From positions 126,608 through 190,607 of the forward strand of contig CACRXP010000140.1 of assembly GCA_902702965.1 (NCBI GenBank): DNA of 64,000 bases, in the 5' to 3' direction. The DNA comes from Spirometra erinaceieuropaei (Eukaryota > Platyhelminthes > Cestoda > Diphyllobothriidea > Diphyllobothriidae). Under the pieces are notes generated by a model. That model was not told where the DNA came from, ran no database searches, and saw only the letters and a list, made by a program, of their open reading frames with translations. How positions within the stretch are numbered: the stretch's first letter is position 1; each line of letters starts with the position of its first letter. Shown here piece by piece: positions 52,001-61,000 of this stretch. Made by a program: the position numbers and the translations under genes.

Positions 52001-55000
52001 TATAATTAAATGTTTGAAGACATCAAAAATCAGTGATCAAAATGCATGCTACTTAAGTAGCCATCTTTTGCGGAGTATGGTTGTTGCATGCAGCCGCAAA
52101 GAAGTTCGTTCGAAAGCTGGCATCCTAAGGTGACTGAATTATTATAGAATTATGCTGCATGATAATCAGCTCCACCAGCCCATTTAATTAATCTTTTCGA
52201 AACGAAAATGCACTTTGGAATTTTGGTTGACATTTCATGAGTTATCGCACCTACTGTATGCTCACCAAACTGTCTTTTGAAGTAATCAAATTTTCTGGTT
52301 GAAAACGGTAATTAATCCAAAAAGGCTCTGGTAGTGTAGTAGCTAGCAAGTCACAACTCCATGCCACTCCTGCTCTCAGCAGCACCTACGCATCGCTACC
52401 TCCCCAATTGTAATATTGTCTATTTTCTTTTTGATTTTCAGAATCTCTGTTGCTTGGAGTTGCTTTCTTCAGCCTAATTGTGATGATAATAGCTGCTGTC
52501 GGGATCGTCGTTTCGGCCTGTAGGGCAAACTGTATGGTCCTGGCTGTAAATCAATCAGTTTCTTGAACCCTAATCTCACTAACTCTGTTAGTACTGTTCC
52601 ATAGTCGCATTACTCCTAGTGGCTACAATCGCCCTCCTTGTTGTCCTCCGATCTACTCAACTCGATGTAAGTCAACAATTTCTACCAACTAAAATACATT
52701 AGTGGGCACTTTAAATTCCCCTTTATATACTTTTTGATATGGATAAATAAATCCGTCATGGTTGCAAACTCAACCGCGCTTAGTCCGACCTTGCCTCGTA
52801 GAGTTCCTTTGAATTTCAGCTGGGAAGTCCATCCGAGAAAGTTAGATCCGCTTTCGGAGTCTAGAAGGACCCAATTTGGGTAAATCCGCTATGCGGTCTA
52901 CGACTGTGGTTTGCTGCTGTCGGCATTGGCAGCAGTTCAGTTTTATTAAGGGGAAGATAAACGAACGCCTTTAAACGCCCTACGGGCTACAAATTTTTCA
53001 AAAAAATCCCGAAACGTGGAAAATTGAAAACAGGATTGTTTCCATAATTTCGGGGAAGAAGTAGGCAACTGTCTGTTAGTCAAAAATAGTAAACATAAAC
53101 GTGTACTCATTCATTGCAAGTAGTTTAGTCATATGTAAGTTCAGCGACTGGCTGTGTGGGTTAGTGTGTGGTTGGTAAATGGCAAGCTTGATGCATGTCG
53201 AGTTTGCGCGTAAATAGATCCGCAGAGGAGGAGAGCACAGCATCAGTGACCAGAGCGTTCCTCGCTGCATTCACTCTGTTTATGAAGAAAAACTTACATC
53301 AATTGATCCTTGCTTTACCTGTGCGTAGTTGCAGGGGATGCCCGCGCAAAATGCTTGCCTCTTTAAATCTCTCATTAACTTGAGATTCGAGATCTACTCA
53401 TTGAAACCTGGTAAGCTGGATTAACTTAATCCTTAGAATTAATTGTTTTTGTCTAACTGGACGCGTTAGACCGGCTGGAACTAAAGTACTGCTTTCGAAT
53501 CACGCATTGCATTTCCTAATTATGCTCTAAGGCCTCTTGAAGTGACTGCCAAGTCTCTTTTCCTGAACTGTGTCATTTTTCCAGTAAACGTTTCTTGTCT
53601 ACATTTACCCAACTAGACCAGGGCTAGCGAAGTCGCATTTTAATCGCCAATGAGACAGAAGCAAGTCCATTCAGCCAAAGATATGGTGTGGGAGGGGATG
53701 AGGTATTAGCGTAAACTACCAGTGTGATTTTATCGCCAAAATGCTGAAGCTCAGAAAGATCGGATCAAAAACTTTAAAGGAGCAAACTGAAATGTTTGGA
53801 GAGATCAGCAGGCAATTAAAATCCTCGTTATTCCAAAGGGAGTTATTAGTACTGGGGTTGCAGAGGTTAGAAAGCTGGGGGGTCTTCTACGCCTGTCGAG
53901 GTCAGATCACTTCCCAAACCCAAAACTCGCCAATTCAACACTTCTGGTTTTACTGTATTTAAAGTGGCCGATTGCTTTCTAACGTAAAGACGAATGAATG
54001 AAGACTGACGACTTAATTTGGTCGGCAGAACACGGTCCTAAGCTGGTTAGGTAATGCGTTTATTTAAAGTTAGGTAGCTGGTTGATTCGTCATTGTCCAT
54101 TAAGTGACCGAACTACAACCAAAGCCTTATTGACCATTCTTAACGTAAAGGTTTTGCGAAGCTGCTTTCATAGCTTTTTCTGATTTGAAAGAGCATAAAG
54201 GATGAAAACTGCGAGCAAATGTATTTCTCTTCTAAAAATCATCCATGTTCGCGGAAACTGCCGAGGGGTGGGGGACAGTACTCCACTTGAATCATTGAAA
54301 TCACAAATTTGTGAAACACTTTTCTCACTTATCGTTTCATTTCGTTGGTTTTGCCTATTCTTTAAGGGTGGGACTTTGCTTTCGTGGCATATTTGTTTCG
54401 CCCATTGCGAGTAAAAATATTTCCCATACCTTCGTTGCATTTGCAGAACTCGGCGAACCTACTGGAGAAATTACAAGGCGATGTCAGTATTTCGAACAGA
54501 ACTCTGTTGTTGTTTCAGAAGGTCAGAATTCCTGATGTTCGTTTAAAAATTAAAACGTGATTTACCAAGTCTAGGGCGAAATTGCTCTGACTCACTGCTG
54601 TATCTCATAAGAAAAACTGATACAAAATGTCTGCCCAACCTAAAAACTACGATAAAAAAATGACTGCACTGGCTTGATATTTTGATGCCAACATTTTTTC
54701 TAATGACTGTGATTTTTCTTCTGTGATTCACTACGTAATATTTTTTCGGGTTAACTATTACACCCAAATCATGTGAGCTTCTATTCGTGGCCTAGTTGGG
54801 TGGCGAGACATTTTTCCCTGAGAGACATTTTAGGTCAGGTTAAATGTGTAATTAGTTTTTCAGTTGTATATAACATGTTCTCGCCCCTACTTATTTCATT
54901 TAAGCGGAAGAAGCAATCACTTTGTGGTGACGGAATAGCACGTTTGTTTTTAGGCGAGTTACAACATAATGCAAATGTGGGCATGTCGGTAAGGGCGAAA

Positions 55001-58000
55001 GCCCAGTTTCTGAGGGTTAAAACACAAAAACGGTTGAGTAACACAGTTGCAGTCTTTGAGATCATAAGGTAGTCTATTTTGGATCCCGGATCAGTATCTG
55101 TACAGGGGAAAATTATAGAAAATGAAAAGGGTTTTTTAAAAACTTCGCGATTGCATTTTTTGATTGGTCGCCTACGCAAACGGTCTTGCTGGTTTCCAAC
55201 GCTGGACGATGACTGTCCACAATTCCCTGCCTCTTTTTAATGTTGTCGCATCTTTGTTGAGCGACTCCCGGAAGAGGCCGAAAACTCAGACAAGTGGAAC
55301 AATGGTTTCGTTCCTTGAGCAGCATTCGGCTTTGCCTGAATCGTCCCCCTCTGTTCGGTATCTCGCTTCATGGTTGTCCGGCATCTGTACGGAGCAGCAT
55401 AGTCATGCCTTGCTTCAGAGTACCGCTCGGGCTGATGCATCCAGCGGCCAAAACACTAATCAAAAACAGTCGCCGTTGGCAAAAAAAGTACTTCTCCTTC
55501 TTTTGGGAATTTAAAAATCAGCCAATCGTAATGTTGAGGGGGTAACAAAACAAATTTCTAAAACACAGCATTTTTTCGGCAAAATAGTGTACATTTTAGG
55601 CGATACATATACAGTTCGTGACCTACCTCATGAAAGGTCACAAACTGTGAACTTAAATCGCTGTAGCGCATGAAACGCCGACCTCGCATCCACAATAGTC
55701 ATATTGCTTTAAAGATATGACCGAGGTTCAAAATAAAACACAGTTTCATTTATAAAGTATTATTTATTGACTAAGAAATAGTTTATTTTACGAAGAACCA
55801 CCAAATGAAAAAACAACTCTATGAAAGGTCAACTATTCAAGGCTTAATATAACTGCCAGCAGAAAAGGGGAGTGTCAGAAAACGACAAAATGATAAAAAG
55901 TGGTAACAAATACAACGTATCAGTGCCTTGCCGATCGTACCTAGTTGCGTAAGGCGAAAGGGCAAGGTGATTACCAAGTTGTCCAAAGTGGTTGGCAGTT
56001 GGCGAAAGAAAAAAATATCTCGAAGGCCGCAGGCGGAGAGACTGGTTGCGGTTTAAAATATTAGATTACAGTCGTAAGCTTAAATAGAATCATACCTTCT
56101 TTGAGTGGTGGACAGGGGCATTATCCTGGAACATTGCGGTGTCCATTCGACGTCGATGGATGCCATTGCAACCGAAGACATCCTTTACTATGTCTATGAC
56201 CACCTTGCTATTTATCGTCTCCGCTGTTGAACGCTAGACCGTCCGCTCTTCGAATATGGTGGCCATCCAAACCATCAGACGTCAACAGTTCCTGAGAGTT
56301 GGTCTCAATATAGCGTGTTCTCGTTCGTCCCACATATGGCCACCTGGGCCGACCGCGGAGGCATGTCTAAAAATAAGACCTCATTACAAAATTAAATGCT
56401 CTTCCAGAACGAAAGTCTGTAACCAGTGTTTATTTACTCCAAATTTAACTATAGTTCATTGATATTTTGGCAGATTTTGAATAATTCATATTGACCCAAC
56501 TGTGGGAAACTCGGCGCCTCGGTGAGATTCGAACCCACGCAGTAAGGGGAAAGGCTTTAGTACAGCCAACGCTCTAACCACCTGAGCTACGAGGCCCCGC
56601 CGGACGACGCGAGTTTTATCACACTTGGGTCAAGTTACCCGCCCAACCTACTGCAACGTCTGGAATCCACCAAATCTGATACAGTAAGTTGACTGCCCAA
56701 GCAGGATTTCCTAAGTAATTCACCTAGAATCCACCAGATGACTACTAGGCTCACGTAATTCAATATGAATTATTCAAAATCTGCCAAAATATCAATGAAT
56801 TACGTGAGCCTGGTAGTCATCTGGTGGATTCTAGGTGAATTACTTAGGAAATCCTGCTTGGGCAGTCAACTTACTGTATCAGATTTGGTGGATTCCAGAC
56901 GTTGCAGTAGGTTGGGCGGGTAATTTGACCCAAGTGTGATAATACTCGCGTCGTCCGGCGGGGCCTCGTAGCTCAGGTGGTTAGAGCGTTGGCTGTACTA
57001 AAGCCTTCCCCCTTACTGCGTGGGTTCGAATCCCACCAAGGCGCCGAGTTTTTCACAGTTGGGTCAATATGAATTAACTATAGTTATTGACCTATACGAC
57101 ATTCCGCAAAGGCATGCTGATGTTTTACTGCTCGAAGAAAGTGCTACAATTCAAGGTAGAGGATTCTAACCTGTCACAAGACATGTTTTAGTCTCGGGGA
57201 TCGGGAGCTTACTTTAGGGCTTTATTCTGCTGAGATCTTTTTACGATGTTATGGACAAACAATATTCGTTTGCTTTCAGTTTGAATGCTGCAACTGGAAA
57301 AACGGTGAGGCATTTAAAGTGCGTGCCCCGGGTAAGTACATTGAGAACCTCCTCCACAAGGCAAGTATTAATCAATTTCAGCGAGTGCTCTCCCACGGAT
57401 TTAATGATGTGTATGCTTCAGGACGTTTTGCTATGAACTGAGCAAATCTAACCGTCTTCAGTTATCTGCGATTTAGTCACGCAAGGTTTGGCATCCGAGG
57501 TTTTTGCACATTGGATATTAGGCCAAACGTTTCACCAGTCGGCCGCATGTTACGCTCCAGACTACCAATTTTTGTGGTTTACGGCAACCGTTCAACCAGA
57601 GGCGGTCATTACTGTTTATTTCGGTCTCTGTGAGGGATCTTGATGGAACTTCACAGTAGAACGGAAGGGTTTTGCTCCGTTTTGCGGTTATAATGGTGGA
57701 GAGTGATTTCAGTTTGCACGCTTCTTTCCAGGTTTACTTGAACCTATCAGAAATCCTACCCAAAAAGTTCTTTTTCTCACGTAGGCCTCAGAAACCGAAA
57801 ACTCCTACCTACCGGAATTTAGGGAACTTGGTTTAATCTGGGATCTTAAAATTCTTTGTCTGGTATTATGAAAAAGTCGCTGGGGTCCAGCACGGTCGGA
57901 TAGACCCAGAAAATATGAAATGTCTGTTATAGATTCAACCCGGGTCCATTTAATCCTGCACGGCCTAGTAACCACTAATTTTGTGGATTGAAAAAATTTG

Positions 58001-61000
58001 AAGGCGGCAATGAAATATTGGGCAATCTTTAAAAGCCTCAAATAGACGAATCTTGCTTAAAAATTAGAGATAATTCAACTTGAACCACCGTGTTAAGTCA
58101 GCATGAAGTTTCTGCTGGTCGGTCTCGTATAAAGGATCTTCGAAAGTAACTTAGCCACATGTCCCGATATCTTTATGCGAGACTAGCAAGTGGTAGACCG
58201 ATTGTACGCCGACCGTGCGAGTTTGTTTTAGTCGAGCGTCACAAGTGAACTTGAAATGTTAAGGTTACTTGTTCGGACGCTTGAGGACTTTCCTTCGGCC
58301 TCTGTATCCCATATTTGGCAAAATTATGTCATGCATTTCAGCAGAAAACCGCCATTCACCGTATGCGCGGAATTTAAAAGTACATCATTAAGACGGACCT
58401 GGCAGAGCAAACGAACGGAGTTAAATTAGTCCAACTTCCTAGGTAAACGTCGGTGAAATTTTACTTGGCACTAAGGCCATAATATGTTGGCGTTCGATTA
58501 GCTTGAAAAGGATCTTGTTTTAGATCCTCAGCCTATACGCAGGTGTTATAAACTAGCTTTTTACAACGCCAAATCACTGCTGGTAACTAATCGCATGATC
58601 AAAAGGGCAATCCTCGGAGACCTGTTGGTAGTTCATTGTCGTCCGCACAATGACGCCCAAGTTTTGCGTTCCAAGTCCGCATAAAAGTACGTTTTTTTTT
58701 ATTCAAAAACCTCACGCATTGTGACGTAAGAGTCTGACACATGGTCATCAAGTCCTACAAATTTAATTTTCCTAAGTTTGGATCTACGTACAACGGTTGA
58801 GGACTTTTAAACATACCTGATTCACACACCTTAGACGATTGCCACATAATTTTAATAAAGGTCCAGAAGGGTACTGACGAATGTAACTCGGAAACGACTA
58901 TATATTTATGATAAGTAGCAACAGCTTTCTCGCAGAAGATGAAAACAACCCTGTAGGTCGGAAATGGATCTATGGTTGAATTTGGGAAATCCAACGATTC
59001 CGTTTCGTCTGATTCTACAATGACTCCTTATGCCGTTGAGAACAAATTTCTACTTAGGCCTTTTATACCGTTTAGCAGACCAGTTCGAGGCACCGAATAC
59101 GGAAGACAAAGTTCTCTGTCCGAGTTCTGAAGGCTTTTTTGTGAAAAATCTAGTGTCATAATTTTTCCCCCACCTCAAAGCCAGAACTTTAATTGTTCAA
59201 CTCACAACAGGACTTCGACTCAGCACTTGCAAGGTTACGTACTCAGCGACTTGCAAGACTGTGTTCTTTTGTAGTGAAATTTACTCTATCAGCCATGTTC
59301 AAATGGGGAAAATAGCAGTACCTGTATGTTTAAACAAAATCTTTATGTTTCGAGGGCGGATCTTATTTTGTAGACAAGCCCCAACCTAACCCCTAACCCT
59401 AACCCCTAATCCCTGACCCCTAATCATAACCCTTAACCTCTAACCCCTAACCCTAACCCTAACATCTAGCCCCAACCCCTAACGCCTAACACCTAACCCT
59501 AACCCCTATCAGGTGCGGCTGCGAAATTAGATCTTGTCGTTTCTTCTTTCCCGAATACGATCTGGGGAAAGTAAATGTTAACAGTTAAAACGTTTAAATA
59601 GAAAGGTAATTTCCCTTTTGTCTTCCGACTTATCTTTCCTCTAGGTGTCTGTTGTGACCTTAGGATAGAGGCACGCAAAACCAGCCCTGTCTGCAGAAAG
59701 GTTTACGGCACCAAATGTGAGCATAATATCTCCAAAGAAGTGGACAGCCTATTAGGGTTATTAATTGCCTTGCTTGCGACGGCAACCGCCGTCAAAGTAA
59801 GTTCATCCACTGTCCAAAACCTAAATGCCTTTCCTCTGAAAAATTTAAAGTAGAGGGCGGACGCGAGCGATGGACTGAATTGTATTCATACTGATGTCAA
59901 TAAAAACGAAGAGACGAGTCCCAGGAAACAGCCGTAAAGAAGGAGGCGTGATTGCTTGGACAAGAGCTTTATTCGCCTGACGTTTCGGGTCCCTGCTCGA
60001 ACCCGTCATCGAAGACAATAGCTGATACGCGTATGCTATTGTCTTTGATGATGGGTTTGGGCAGAAAGCCGAAACGTCGGGCGAATAAAGCTATTGCCCA
60101 AGCGATCGTGTCTCCTTCCTCTTACTAGCGTTTCGGAAGCTTTCTCCTTTCCATAACCAGAGTAGCGCCATACTTCGGCCCCTGTGGAGCAAATATACAT
60201 GTACGTAAAATGGGCACTCTAATAAATATAAGTCTGAGCCAAATGAGTTCTTTTGGAAGACAAAAAGTGTACTTCATTGTGGATTTTCAACGCCGGTCAC
60301 GGCGGGTAGTCGTCAGACGCACGAAAAAGTAGGCAACTTGTTAAATCTGTAGATCCCGGATAGTCGACACAGTCCTGCTTGAGGCAGAACACACATTATC
60401 GGTGTCTGCTCATGCAAAAAGGCCGAGTTCCGCGGGGTCATTCAATCCAGCGAATAGTGTCTCCGTCAGAATATTACAAACATCTCAAGGAGAGATGCAG
60501 GAGATGAAAAGCAATCCAAAAGGAGTAGAAGTTTACAGAAACTTCTTGCGGAAAAAAACGGAAGGGAGTTTTTTGGCGTGTTTAAAGAGTAACCCGCCTT
60601 TCGTTTTTGTTTTACATCCGATAACGACGCGGGGGACCGGCATCGAAAATTTACAGAATAAAAGTTGCCTGCCAAGAGGACCTAACTGACCTCAGCATGT
60701 GTATATACTGTGAGTGATCGATCTCATGAAATGTTGGTTGAAATTCTGAAATGCATTTTCGATTAGGAAGGATTACTTGGTCGCGGTTGTAATACTGACT
60801 ATCTTGCGGCAAACTCTTATCACATTTCGGACTCAGCAGGATGTCGGCTTTTAAATGCACTTCTTGTCAATCTCCTGCAGAAAGCGTACTGTGTAAAAAA
60901 TGACTACTTAAGTAGCATGCATTTTTTCCCATTGATTTTCGATAGTCGTCAAATTCAAATATATTTTATAGAAACCATGAATAAAAATATGCTTTCTTTT

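Noticed and set aside
56960..57045. Functional tRNA gene
   Set aside because: Anticodon loop GTACTAA would give ACT, the acceptor stem has a mismatch, and the same head occurs in several decayed SINE copies.
59355..59538. True telomere or chromosome end
   Set aside because: Repeats are short and degenerate, enclosed by inverted repeats, and occur at several internal places.
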